Shown here: positions 33,447 through 46,145 of the stretch, in pieces
Layout of the letters: the number at the start of each line of letters is the position of its first letter
Position numbering within the stretch: the stretch's first letter is position 1
From: Liolophura sinensis
Lineage: Eukaryota > Mollusca > Polyplacophora > Chitonida > Chitonidae
Direction of reading: 5' to 3'
Assembly: GCF_032854445.1 (NCBI RefSeq)
Contig: NC_088300.1
Coordinates: 8,620,001 to 8,684,000, forward strand
Length of the DNA stretch: 64,000 nucleotides
Translations under genes and position numbers: made by a program
Notes under the pieces: generated by a model
The model's input: the letters and a program-made list of their open reading frames with translations, nothing else
Told to the model about the DNA's origin: nothing
The model's database searches: none

Positions 33447-33893
33447 AATTTAATTATTTATTTGGTTGGTGTTTAATACTGTTGGGCGTGACACCGGTGC
33501 CAATAATTCAACAATAGTAAACATATACGACATCGTAGCGGTCGGGAGTGGCCAAAATTGCAAGGTACACAGAGATCACAGGATCATGCGGCTCAGGGTT
33601 AAAATTTCACTCATGGCATGCAGGGTTTAAATCACAATACCCTTCTCAACAGGCGAATAAGTTGTATATAGACAGGCTAATTACCTGCCCATTTAGTCGG
33701 CTTTCAAAATGATTCAAAATTGAATGTTTGTGTTCAAGAATATTTTACTTATACGACGGCGGCCAGCATTATGGTGGGAGGAAACCGAGCACAGCCCGGC
33801 GAAAACCCAAAACAATCCGCAGGTTGCTGCCAGACCTTCCCACGTACGGCCAGAGAGGAAACCAGCATGAGCTGGACTTGAAGTCACAGCGAC
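33447..33893 (-). mobile_element. SINE family A, reverse, split by about 255 bp
   Basis: The tail and start (TATTTATTTGGTTGGTGTTT) lie at 33447-33476. The rest resumes at 33735 with TTCAAGAATATTTTACTTAT and ends GTCACAGCGACG at 33893. The intervening bases match no other part of the window, so they are probably an insertion. Confidence 0.65.
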
Positions 33894-34119
33894 GATTCTT
33901 ATGTATAAGTTAAATATAGGTAATATATCTGTAATATTAATGAAAATATAGGTAATAATTAATGATGATCATAAAAATGTACTCAGAATGGTATGCCAGG
34001 ATTGTGCATACAGTTGGGTTAAGGCTTGCGTGTCTCAGCTCCGGCTTAGCAGAGCATAGGCCTATCTGTTGCCATAAAACTGGGCAAAAAACTGCTATTT
34101 TTTTTTAATAGTTTAATAG

Positions 34120-34290
34120 AATACAGCAAAGATAGTCCGTCTATTCAGTTACAATGTACAAGATATTAAGAATAAAATCAGAGCAGAGGTGTGATAGTCG
34201 GCAAATGGTCACACGTAAAATACGGTCTGTTATAGGTATAGTACATGTCATAGAATAACAGACTGTGTGTTGTACCTGCAATCACTGGTC
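34120..34290 (+). mobile_element. Dispersed repeat C copy 2
   Basis: Contains AGAGCAGAGGTGTGATAG and AATGGTCACACGTAA, matching 6215-6588 and 34425-34615. Confidence 0.55.
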
Positions 34291-34424
34291 TACATTTGCT
34301 CAAAATGTTGTATTCTTACCACATTTCATAAACAATAACAAGATAACAATAGCCTACAAATAGGGACCAGGCCTTGATCGGGAGGCCTGATTATCCACCT
34401 GCAGAATGCTGGTTTGTGCAGGAG

Positions 34425-34615
34425 TACAATATAAAAGATTTATGGCATAGATAGTAAAATCAGGACAACAGTAACAGTGTGATAGCAGGAAAAATGGTCA
34501 CACGTAAGCCTATCCCGTGAAATCCGACTTATTGTCAGTTAAGGTTTTAACTCCAATATAATAGGGCCCTAAACAATAACATGAAAACATGCCACACGAA
34601 TGCTTAGCCACAGTT
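34425..34615 (+). mobile_element. Dispersed repeat C copy 3
   Basis: Contains CAGTGTGATAGCAGG, AATGGTCACACGTAAGCC, GTGAAATCCGACTT and CAGTTAAGGTTTTA. It lies less than 150 bp from copy 2, in the same orientation. Confidence 0.55.
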
Positions 34616-34845
34616 TATGAAGACGATGAGTAAGAGTGAAATGATGCTGAGGTCCTGATGCCTGCACACAAGTGGCAAAAAACACTGCATCACTCGACAA
34701 CTTCTAATTCCTTTCTAATACTTGATCGCCTTATTCACAACACTTTGTTTCATAACGAACTACGCATAATACATGGGACGTAACTACAAATTTCGCCACA
34801 CAAATTAAGTACAGTAGCAGTTATCTTCCCTTTGTAACTCCATAG

Positions 34846-34853
34846 CCGGAAGT
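34846..34853 (+). promoter_or_regulatory. AFTPH: ETS-like motif, candidate AFTPH promoter
   Basis: CCGGAAGT, the core bound by ETS/GABP factors at many TATA-less housekeeping promoters, about 840 bases before the AFTPH start codon. The coding exon has an acceptor (CACTTTTTCAG) at 35568-35578, so an upstream untranslated exon near here is likely. I cannot place its donor. Confidence 0.3.
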
Positions 34854-35583
34854 CATCTATTGGATTCTGGGTACACATATGATTGACAGCACACGATTGT
34901 TGATATCTCTCAAAAAATGTAAGTGTCATTATCTAACAATTTTAATTGTGTTCATTCTAACAGCTAGTCCGTGGCTTCTTCGTCAGTGCTTGGGAAAACG
35001 AAACATCGTGTAGCTAAGACAAATTTGTCCGTTTTGCGTGGTTTTAGCAGGTGTCCAATCTGGGTACGATTTGATTATATAGTACAATATATAGCTGTTA
35101 ATGTACGGTCAATATGGGTGTGACGGCTGGAAAGCTGACAACGGATTACCCATCATTTATTCGCTTATAGGTTAAATTTGATGATATGCAACGTAAAATA
35201 ATGTTACTAGGAAATGAACTCACTGATATGCATGCTCAGTGATATTTTACAACTATTGTAGGCCTACTGGTACACCTAATTTTGATTATGAGTGGAAAAC
35301 AGTGATGGAAAATAGTTAAATCTACCTTAATGTATTTAAATTCTGAGTTATAATTTTTTAAAGTGTATAAATGTACCTTTTTCAATCCTGGTGATTAAAG
35401 TGCTTTGAGGAAAATAGTATAGTTAGTGAATTATCAATGTACACATTGATGTAAGTACAATCTGCGTAGGCCTACAGAATAATCTGGACTTCGTATTCTA
35501 TAAAGGATTTCCTTTCAAATACTATTTAAACCAATCATCAGCCAGTTTTATTCCATTTTATGCATTTCACTTTTTCAGTTAAG

Positions 35584-35613
35584 ATGCAGAGAATGAGAGT
35601 AAGACGTTGGTGA
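35584..35613 (+). promoter_or_regulatory. AFTPH: Upstream ORF of 9 codons in the AFTPH leader
   Basis: ATG CAG AGA ATG ... TGG TGA lies between the acceptor at 35578 and the main ATG at 35691. If the leader exon starts at 35579 this uORF is in the mRNA and could lower translation. Its use is not shown. Confidence 0.35.
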
Positions 35614-35690
35614 TCACAGTCTTCAGACTTTTAAGACATCACATCACACAGTGGCAAGAGATCCTGGTGGGTTATAGTTTGGCAGTCGAT

Positions 35691-38600
35691 ATGTCCAATA
35701 TCATTCCTATGGTGTCTGCCTCCCCTCCGCCACTGGACGAGGCACCATCATTCTCTGATGGCTGGGGTGATGACGATGATGATGATGACTTTGGCAACTT
35801 CACGGGGGCAGATGTAACGACAAACGAAACGCTGGATTACGGCACCTGTGCTTTACCGTCCCCTGAAAATCAATCAATGTTCTCAAAAAATGACTCAGAA
35901 ACAAACTTGGCATGCCATAGTTCTTCAGTGGAGGAGTCTCCAAGAAAAAATCCCATTGATTCCTTACAATTCTCAGGTTCCGTTTCTGATTGTCAAAGAA
36001 AACCGTCTTCGTTAGATTTACCTAAAAGCAATAGCCAGACAAATGGTACTGTGGACAGAGAGCCTGGTGAAATGACTTTAGATGTGAACAGCACTAATGA
36101 TTCAAGCTGTGAAAACCAAGAAGTAAATGAAACACCGTCTGGTCAACCCAACACAACGGCTAGAAAAAGAGAGTCAACTACAGACTCTGGCATGTGCAGC
36201 ACAGATATTTCCCCCATTCCAATATCAGATAATTCTGCCGATTTCTGTGATGCCAAAAGTTCAGCATCAGATGCAGATGAAATGTTCACAGAGGTCAATT
36301 CAGACTTTTCCTCAGAAAACCCCAGCGTTGTTCTTGAAGAGAGTTTGCCAGCCAGCTCATCTCACAAACATTCCAGTCACACCAGTGAATCCTCCAGCAA
36401 TGAAATTGTTCCAGATTGTTCGTCTCAAAGTGAAACATCACATTCACATGAAGGTGAAAGGACTGTTGACAACCAGGGGCAGTCAAAGCAGCTGTCTTGT
36501 GAATCAGTGGTGTCACATGAGGCATTAGACCAATTGTCATCATGTCAGGACAAGTCCACAAAACTGTCATCTGATGATATGAATGCAGATGATAACAATG
36601 ATGAATGGTCAGGGTTTGTGGACATTTCCTCAGCTACTCAGTCTGATAGGAATTCAAACTGTAATGAAGATGTTGAATGCAGTGAGGGCAAAAACAACAA
36701 CGTCCACCAAAGTCAGGTGTTGGAACAAACAGAAAGGCGGCTCTCAGGGAATGAAACTGTGACTGCTGTGGCAGACTCAGAACAGGTGGATAATAGTGAG
36801 ACAGTTATGTGTCGTGACAGTGATATCAATGACAATACAGACTCAGACAGTGGAGAACATTTAAGTAAACACATTAAGAATGAAGAAGTGGAAGATTTAC
36901 AACTTCCCGATATAAATAATATTGAAGATGAAGAAACGTCATCTGAAGTCAAATCTGAAAGTGAAAGTGACCAGCTACAATCAGAACAGTCGAGTGATGC
37001 TCAGATTGAGTCTAGTGATGACTGTGGAAAGTTTCAAACAGCTGATCTGGAGGAGGAAGCTGTTGTGCGGTCTAGGACAGAAAACGCATTTGCTGCATTT
37101 CCAACAGATGATAGTGCACATGATGACAACTGGGCAGACTTCAGCAGTGCAGCTGGTCCAGTAATCGTGACTGATGATGTTGATGATTTTGGAGATTTTA
37201 GTCTACCTGCGGAATCTCAGGAAAAGTTGCCGTCTGAATCACAGAAGGTTGAGAAGTCATTTTCAGATAACAATGTGGCTGAGTGTCATGATGAGGTAGA
37301 TGATGAGGATGATGATTTTGGAGATTTTAGTCAACCTGCAGAAACTGGGGAAAAGTTACCATCAGAATCACAGAAGGCTGAGGAGTCATTTTCAGATAAC
37401 AATGTGGCTGAGTGTCATGATGAGGTTGATGATGATGAGTTTGGTGATTTTAGCACTGGTGGCTTTCAAGAAACCCCGACAGTTTCAGCATCTTTCTCAG
37501 AGGGGTGGGCAGATAGCCAAGGTTTTGTGTCAGCTACTCATTCTGCAGGTATCAAAGAGACATCACAGCTTCAGGTAAGTTGACAATTATCACACCTGAG
37601 TAACAGTTAGTAGCAATGTTTTTTTATAACTACAGTTGGCTTTTCAGCCTGTACCAGAACTGTTTGATGTATACTACTATTCAGTCTTTGCATGCCATTA
37701 AGTTCCTCTGACTTGTTCCACAGGCTGACAAACAAGAGAAGGTGGGTCGGGTATTGTCCACCTGTTTTCCCCACCCCTCAGGAGGTTGGGGTGAGCTTGG
37801 TAGCTTTGTGGACCTCCTGGATAACATGGTAGAGAAAGCTCCGCCCAAAGCTAGACTGCCCAAAACACTACCAGTACCAGAACATCAGAAAACCTTGAAT
37901 GAGTAAGTGAATAGTGAATTTACTGTTGTGTAACCTTCAGAGTTTTTAGTTGTTTTTTTTTTTTTTTTTTTTTTTTCAGTTCTTAAAATGTGATATAACT
38001 ACAGTGTGCTGATATTTGTACCTGTGTGCAGTGTGCTAATACATTTGTCCAGTGTGCTTACATTTGTGCAGTGTGCTAATACATTTATGCAGTGTGCTTA
38101 TGTATGTGCAGTGTGCTTCCATGTGTGCAGTGTCCTTACAAGTGTTCAGTGCTCTGACCTGTGTAGTGTGCTTACATGCTTACAGTGTTTTTTTTTGTGT
38201 GCAGTGTGCTTACGTGTGTGTTGTTTGTGTGTTCTTTGTGTGTTTTTAATTGCATGCAAAATCAGAGATTTCATTCAGTTGAATGCAGTACTTGTGGTAC
38301 AGAGTGTAAGATGTTGGATACATGATATATTTTGGGGTTAAAAAGACTTATTTTGTGATGCCTTAAACATTTGGGTGGAAGTAATTTTTTTTTTTTTTAA
38401 TATTCAGCATAATGCATTTGTACTGTCTAAATTGTACCTGTTCATCTTTGTCAATTGACATGACCTACATTAAACAACTTTCCATATAATGAGTATAGCT
38501 ACAACTAAAAGAAAGTTCAGCAAAAAATTCTTAAGCAACAATCAAATAAACAAATAAATAAAAACAAGTTATGACAGTTTCAAACAATGCTATCAGAAAA

Positions 38601-41600
38601 CATTGAAACACGAAACAAGTGTTACTTGCATTTTGCTGCTGATACCAGTAAAGAACCTAAATGTTGATACATTTATATTCACAGTTCTTCCAAAGAGTTG
38701 GAGAATGTGTGGCTGTTTCTGCGAGACATGGAGAAGTCGTTAGCAGGCAGATATGAATGGGCGGAGTCTTCAGGCAACAAGAAACTGTTCAAAACTCTCA
38801 GGATTGATGCTCGCAATGTGGTACGCGCTTGATACTAACATCTCCAGCCTAAACTCAGGAATCTTATTAAACTGTACCCGGGATCCAAAGTGTTAAAAGT
38901 GGTATGGTTTGTGTCACTGTGTGTCAGGTGTGTCCTCTGACTCACAGACTTCACCAAACATGGCAGTGACTGTCAGGGTTTGCTCTGGGTCTGTCAGTGC
39001 ATATTTCATATGAATGAATATACATAACATACTAAATTCAGACCCCAGTGGAAATATGAAATAAAGTTAAACTATATTACTTGTGAATATATCTGTCTTT
39101 AAACACATGGCATATATCCTTTTTATGTAGTGAAAAGGAGTTTTAAATTCTAATTTATTTTGAAATATTGGCTTTTGAAACAATGGAGTACAATTTCTGT
39201 GAAGTTAAGGTAAATAAGCATTTTTAATGATTCTATAACTGTTGAGTTTGTGCAGGTTTTTAAAATGGATGACATGGTTGAAGGTGTGTGATCTGGACTC
39301 GCTCTGCTGCATGTGGTCAAACATTAATGTCCAATAAATTATGCGGTGTGCCCGGGTTCATAGGAGAATTTCTGTCTGTTTTTAAATGATGTTTTGTTCT
39401 TATGTTAAGAAATCAATACATCCTGGGGTTGCATCTTGTACATTTCAGTTGATGTGGGGATCAAAGAAACCTGGTCTCCCAATTTATGCAGCTAGCTTGG
39501 GTCTTCTGGAGCCAATGAGAGATGACCAGAGAGGCCCTGGACAGGATGTGAAAAAAGTGGACACTCTGGTGGACACCTCCAAAACTGATACCAGTATCAC
39601 AGCTGTCAACCAGGTAGGCAGCAGCGCAAATTGGGCACCTTTTGTTCTAAATTTCTCTCTAATAGTAATAAAATATTACCTGTTTGTTGGTAACAGCTTT
39701 TTTGCAAACTGAATAGTCATTTGTTCACATTTGGTTTGTGGAACATTTCTTCCTATGCATGTAAATTAGCTGTAGTTAGTAAACTCACAGGTATTGCTGA
39801 ATATTAAAAAGAGGTGAAAACTTTGTAACATTACTTGTTATTACATGTAGGTACATGAACATGTCAGAAGCGAAACAGTGCTAACATATCTTGTGTCAGT
39901 CATGGGGCTGGTTTCATGGAGCATACTTGGTGTTAAGTAGCCCTTAGATAAGTGTACTTTGTATCTCTACAACATTTGTTGTCATGGTAGTTAAGGGTTT
40001 ACTTAACTAAGTGTGCATGAAACCGGCCCCAGTTTAAACATGAAGGCTATGTTAATGTTTTGTGGAACTAACAGGTAGTGACAGCATGATTAAGATGTTT
40101 GTCTTGTAGTGATCAGGACACATGAGGTGGTTACCATTATGCGGAAACAGTGGTGCTGCCAGCCTAGCCAAGGCAATCATGTGACGGTATTTGCCGTTAT
40201 TGTTACATGATTGGTCCTCATAAGCTGGCAACCGGTGTTTCCCACATAATCGTATTAAAACGCCCGTGGTGTGTTGATTCAATACTGGCTTCTCCCTTTG
40301 AAAATCCCTCTCGCCAAGTTTCTGCGGGCCTTCGTGGCAGTAAGCAGTCAACAGTGCTTGTATGGCTTTTTAGGTGGTTTTACATGAAGGTTGTTGGACA
40401 TCTGAACTGTATGTTACATTTGAGGACAGTTTTCTAGTTTCTTGCAGGAGGCTATTTGGTGTAAACATGAGGCGCTGGTTTCCTCTATGCATTAAATTGA
40501 TGATCTTCACATAAGTGAAATATTATTTCAAAGAAAGAAATCAGTAAATTTTAATTTTTGTTTTTAAAGAAATTTTGAAAAGAAAGTATTTATTCCTTAT
40601 TTAGTACTTTTTCCTGAATACTTCCTGTATAAATTATGTGACAAACTATTTACATTTAATGACTGTTTACCTGCGTTGATACCTGGATATTGTAGTCTGT
40701 CCTGTTATGTGTCTCAACCACTGCTTTCTTTGTAACACATGTATAACTACTAAATATGTATAATCACATAACCTTACTTATCCACATACCCATGTATTAA
40801 CCCATGTTGGAGGAGGCAGAGCTTTTATAACCATGGTTCATACTGTGCAAGAAAGTCTGACATTCTGGAATTTGTCTTACAACATCTACAAAGTTAATGA
40901 AAGTGATGCCTTTGTACTCAGAAATGAAATGTACAAATATGTTTGGCGACAGCTGGATATAGAACATGCATGAATGCATGAAATACATTGGCCCTTGGTA
41001 TACACAGACTTCAAAGTACAGCAGATACATGTAGTGTTTTTGTCAGAGCCATGATGAATCAGTGGTAAGTTTTCAATATGGCATTCTGCCGTGTGGTTTG
41101 GCTAAACTATGCTAATCAGATTTTAAATTATATTCATGCTTGAAATAACAGAAACGAGGCGGTAATGTTTTATTCCATATTTTAGGGAAGACTTTTGCCT
41201 CTGCTAAGTGCAAGATAAAGCTACTTAGGATGAGAATAAAGCTGTCAGCTAGTCCTGGAAAGTTGAATTAATTACCATGAGTATAAAGCTGTGAACTAAT
41301 TAAATTAGCTGTCAACTTATAAAATTGAATTATTCTCCTGAATGTGTTTTAAATACTTTGACATCTCCATCATGTGAAACCTGATAATTAACACACACTG
41401 ATGTATGATATGTAATTATCACATATTTGAGGATTATCATCTTGCTTTAATCTTGGAGCAAAATACACAATATCTCGGTAATTAAAAAGAACACCTATGT
41501 CTAGCTGGTTGCCCTCATTTTAAAAATTTTTTGGGGTGTCAGAATACCAGTTAAGATTAAGAGACTGAGCTTTATTTTACTGCTATTAATTTTCACGTAA

Positions 41601-44600
41601 AATATGATGAAAATGTGTTGCAAGAAAGTTTAATGCGAGATTACGTTTACGTATAACAAGGTGAAGGAACTCCTCCAATGTAGATGTTAGATTATCTCCC
41701 TTAGCACAGTCTCCCAAAGCAGGGTGTTTCAAGCCCACTGTCGGATATAACGTCTGCTTTCATTGTGTATGGAATTGTGGTGCACATTTCTGTGAATGAA
41801 CCATGCAGTATAGCGTGTTCATAATCAGTTATAGGTTCTGAAGTTTCCCAGGGAGGCTGTACTTAACCAAAGGTCTGACTGGCTGACAAAGATAATATTG
41901 CGTTACTGTGATGTGCATAATAAGATATACTGCTGTTAAGTGAAGGAATTTTTACTAATCACCTTCTGACCAAAGTCAAGTACATTTTGGGATGTCAGAT
42001 GGCTGTGACTTGCTATAAAGTTCCCATTTTATAATTATACAGTACATATTGGTGCTCTCCTGGCAGTCTGTATCTTTTAACATCTACCTCTTGCCAATTT
42101 TTCTAGTGTTAAGCACACTGTTATTTCTTACCCTTTCTGTCAGGACATCCCACCTGCCCAATTTGACTGGAATGGCAGTGGCCTTACAAATCCTTTAGAT
42201 GGTAAGTTCTACATATTACAGTACACATGTGACTTGCCTCTTTTTAATACTGGATCTCTTTGGTTCTAAAGGCTTGTATTCTGTCCCTAGTGAAAATTCT
42301 GAATGTCTAACAAAACCATGTTATAGCTATTCTCTACCATGTATTAACTCTGGAGTAATCTTACATTATTACAAACGTGTAGTTTATTATCCCACACCTG
42401 ATGTCCTTATAATATATTGGTTGATAATTAAACAGTTTCGTTTTGGGTGTATAGAGCTCTGCTTTATCTTTCTGCCGATTCTTTAGTACATTGCAGTGAT
42501 TGTTACATTCATGTAGAGGTTGGAAGCATCTCTTGTGGCGTACTTGGATTGAAAGCTTGCAAGAGACAGTGAAAACATTTTGCAGTATACAAATATGTTA
42601 TTCTGTTTGCTTGCTGTGATATCTAGGCTTGCTTATAAATGCTTCTAGCTTGGCCTAGACTATAGGATGGCAGAACGGTTTCTATCGGTGTTCTGGAGTT
42701 TTGTTTTGCATGGTTTTCTATTACACCTAAATTCAAGACAGGTTTGAGGTTTGTGGCATTTCTTGTTGATCTTTGAGTACATCCTTCAGAAGTGACTGTG
42801 GACAAGGAACACAGTAGTGCATGTATGTGGCCTTCTATTCCTGCATTTTAATATTGTCCAAATTTCCCTCTAATTTACATACATGTACATGTTGGGCTAT
42901 AGCTCTTATAGAGTTAGATATATGGAAGCTTTATCAAATTGATTTTCAGTGAAGTAGCTTATGACCAGTGTGGTCAAGATGATTTCTAGGAAAAAGCCTA
43001 GGCGGACAAATTGAACATCTGTGTCTGTGAGTGTCGCCTTCAGGGGGATGATTATGTAGATTATGTGGACAGCTTGTGATAGCACTGCCAGATCGTGTCA
43101 GAGTGATTCCAGATTCACTTATGCTTAATGCACCATTTAATGTATTTTTTTTAACATGGTAAAAAATTTTTATCATTTTAAAACAGTATGTTGAATGACA
43201 CTACAAAACTCACTAACTCGTGAACATACATAAACTTCTCTTTTTCATTAATATGTAACCTGTTAATCTTATCCTTACAGAAACTCATTAACTTTTAATT
43301 TACACATACCTTTAAACCAGATTCCTTTTTTTCAACATCATATTCTTTCATTTTTTGTGATGTTTTCTTTTGACTGCTTGATGGCCAAGATAAAGGATTG
43401 ACTAACAAGTCTTCAAATGCCACTGAACATTTTCACAGACATTTCTTACAAACCTCATGTTGTTTACTCCTATTTGTGGTATTTCTTTAGTTTTCCCTAC
43501 TCCTTATAAAGGTTTAATATTGTTGGCAGTGAAATATCTATGATTCCCCATCATGTCTACATGTACCTTGGAAACGCTATGGGGAGAATTATTGCTCTGT
43601 GGTGTAAGTGGCTTGGTGTTGGGCTATTGCTTGAGTGTGTTCTCACATCTTTCTGTTACTTGTCATTTTCTGGTATTTTGGCAGTTGCACTTCTACTTCT
43701 TGATTGGGCACTTCATTGTTTTAGATCCATTACGAGGCCCTGATTAATTTGTATTTGCACTACTTTCTACATTTTGTGTATTTTGTCCAAATTCATTTCC
43801 TTACAGCAAAGAGCTCGCTTCTCGACCTTGACCTCTTGGCTGTGAATGATGGGAAGTCTGGTGGTGAAAGTAAACCAAAAGGTACATGTAAATCTATTAA
43901 GAACTGGAAATTCATTTCATTTTCAGGGATTATTTGATGTCTTTTGTTGCAGTTATTTAACCTTTTACTTGGCACATCTACAAGTATTTAACCTAAATTC
44001 AAACCCATCCAGGTTAAGGCAGAAAATGTGGAAGTAAAATAATTGAACTGAAAGTGAATAGATTGGTAGACCTTGAATAACACAGCACAGTTCATCTATT
44101 GTATGTGTATGTTTATATGAAACTGCACAGGAAAAACAAAAATCTGGGAAGTATAAAATGGAATTTTCAGCCCTGTTTGTACTGCCTAAACTTTTCACAT
44201 ATTCATCATGGCATTTAACTTCACTGTAGGAAGGCAACTTTCTAACGTCTTTCACATACATATAAATACAGTGTATTAAAACACAGAAAGTGTTTGAAGC
44301 AATAGGATCGTAAGAATTTTGTCATTTCACTGTTACTGTTCTGTAATTTATGCTTGTAACATCTTAGCTGTTTTATTAACAACAAATGTTCTTGTCTAAC
44401 ATCATTTACCAGATGAATGGGACTGGGGTAAGAGACTCATCCCTCTTTGTCAAACTGTTGTGTTGTAATATGGGAGTTTCAAATTTGAACTCTTTTTATT
44501 GATAAAGGTAGAAAAAGTCCAACTGTATCATGTGAACTGTCAAAAATGTTAGGCAACTATATTTGACACATTTACTATAACATGGGTGTCTGAAAAAAGT

Positions 44601-46145
44601 GTCATAAAAAGTAATTTGAGAAGTTCCTGCAGGAAAGAGGTGTCATTTGTGCATCTGCAACAGGGTCAGACAGATTTTTAGTAAATTAATGTCAACAAGG
44701 GTTGCCTAACACTTTGCACAAGTCATATGACACAGTAGGACTGTTTTTACCTTTGATGGCAAAAGAGTTCCAACTGAAAACTCCCCTATTCTTTTTGTAG
44801 GGTCAGTCTGTCGTCCGTTCTTTGTTGTATATGTATGCACAGGCCTGTTGTAACATCACTGGTCACAGCAGAAGGCGGTGGCACATGTACCGTCCCTGTC
44901 TGCAGTATTACATAAATTTATTCCTGGTGGCATCATCAAAATAACTATGCCGAGATATTCTAAACTGAACTGCATTTTGAGAAGTGGAAAAAAAAAACAA
45001 GAATACATGTGTGTACATAAATATATGTTCTTGCTTTTGGTGAATGTCGTGGTGAAGAACTCATACTGCAGATACGCATATTTGTTGATCGCGTGTGAGC
45101 ATGCCATAAATTGGAACTGTGTTTACAGTGAGCAGTGGCGGAAAGCCTGCATGTACAAATGAGTTAATGGTAAAAATCTTTTGTTCATCATAAAAAGTTC
45201 ATGTTTTCTCTGATGTGACAGGACCAGACCCATGAAGTCAGTAATGGTTCCGAATCTCACACCTGATGTTTTATTTATGGTTTATTGTCTTTATGTACTA
45301 TTTTGGTCACTTCTCATCTCATTTTCTGCTAGTCATTAAACAGTGTATTGTCATAAATTTGGAATGTTTCCTTCATTTTCTGCTTTCTGCACTTATCCTG
45401 TGATTAATCAACATTTGTATGTCATGCCAGGTGAAGTTGACTTTTCATGTTATAAGTGTTTTTATGGAAAGAAAAAAAAAGATATTGTAATAGACATGTT
45501 TATATTGTAAGCTTGATGTGAATATGGAGGATTAGTATAAATTATGTTGTTCTAGTAGTCACTTACAAGGTCGATTAGGACATTGTTTCATGAGAACTTA
45601 TTCAGTATAAATGTAGTTGTAAAATGAATTATCGTGTGTTGTCCATTTTGGGCTCATGGGTTTCATACTTGGTCATGGACAGCTGGGAAATATTACCGAT
45701 GAAAGAAACAATTGCCCAAGTGACACAAATAATACTATTTCAAAGAAATAAAATAAAACAAAAAATATTGGCAAGTAGAAAAAATGAATTATAGAATGAG
45801 TTGTATGGCTAATGTTTTAGCAAGGTGACAGTCCACAAGGCAAACAATGTATTTTGTCATCAGGCCTTATGAGTTTTGTGATTTATGATTTCAGTTTTTG
45901 AATCTGACCTGCTAGGGCGGCCAGAATGTAGCAAGGCTCCACCTAAAACGCTACAACCTCTGGAGACCATTCTAGCCACAATGAAGTTCAACCCCACGAT
46001 AAAGCAGGTGAAAGCAGACGAAAACCTTAGCACAGAAGCCGCCCGGGTTATCAACACTTTGCCGGACTTGTCCTTTATGCAAGCAAAGGTCCTTATGTTT
46101 CCCCTGAGGACAGTGAGTGAGGGAAGTGTGGGTGGTGGAACTTGA
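35691..46145 (+). CDS. AFTPH: Aftiphilin, clathrin/AP-1 accessory protein
   Basis: Coding exons 35691-37574, 37724-37902, 38685-38820, 39449-39613, 42144-42201, 43807-43881, 44413-44427, 45895-46145; 2763 nt, 920 aa, close to the vertebrate protein. Aftiphilin acts at the trans-Golgi and endosomes, binding clathrin and the AP-1 gamma ear. The N-terminus SASPPPLDEAP followed by DDDDDDDFGNF is the family signature. The long first exon is acidic, Ser-rich and disordered, with DDFGDF/DEFGDF gamma-ear motifs at about residues 497, 540 and 582 and WxxF motifs at W306 and W481 (alpha-ear type). The C-terminal clathrin-binding domain includes FDWNGSGLTNPLD and ends LPDLSFMQAKVLMFP. The ATG at 35691 starts the conserved part; the in-frame TTG codon upstream is not a start. 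Odd points: a 15-nt microexon, a 43-codon internal duplication and a 75-bp duplication at the end of the last exon. Confidence 0.93.
37185..37442 (+). repeat. AFTPH: In-frame 129-bp coding duplication in AFTPH
   Basis: GATTTTGGAGATTTTAGTC starts copies at 37185 and 37314. Each codes 43 residues, DFGDFS..P...EKLPSESQ, then SFSDNNVAECHDEVDD. A third DEFGDFS lies at 37437. The copies differ at few bases, so the duplication is recent and adds one gamma-ear motif. Confidence 0.9.
38005..38235. repeat. About 19-bp minisatellite in AFTPH intron 2
   Basis: Roughly twelve degenerate units of GTGCAGTGTGCTTACATGT. The two overlapping open frames with Cys-Val-Leu repeats come from it. A poly-T run of about 29 lies at 37948-37977. 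Confidence 0.8.
39904..40030. mobile_element. 127-bp MITE/foldback in AFTPH intron 4
   Basis: Ends are GGGGCTGGTTTCATG and CATGAAACCGGCCCC, 15-bp inverted repeats with one mismatch. Pairing extends inwards: ACTTGGTGTTAAGTAGCCCT matches the complement of AGGGTTTACTTAACTAAGT with small gaps. No coding capacity. Confidence 0.75.
40031..42143. other. Rest of AFTPH intron 4
   Basis: AT-rich intron of 2.1 kb. No exon, gene or array is recognised; 40440-40530 faintly resembles a decayed SINE (ACATAAGTGAAATATTATTT). Confidence 0.4.
44413..44427 (+). CDS. AFTPH: AFTPH 15-nt microexon
   Basis: CATTTACCAG|ATGAATGGGACTGGG|GTAAGA adds residues EWDW within D-EWDW-(G/V) while keeping phase. Exons 6 and 8 also join in frame without it, so it is a potential cassette. 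Good acceptor and donor on both sides support it, but no transcript is available. Confidence 0.6.
44430..45894. other. AFTPH last intron
   Basis: About 1.5 kb. A 94-codon open frame at 44878 has no recognisable domain. No repeat array is seen. Confidence 0.4.

Noticed and set aside
35607-35690. Upstream 28-codon extension of AFTPH
   Set aside because: It would need a TTG start. The conserved family N-terminus begins at the ATG at 35691.
44878-45162. 94-codon plus-strand open frame in the last AFTPH intron
   Set aside because: No recognisable domain and no splice or promoter support; kept as intron.
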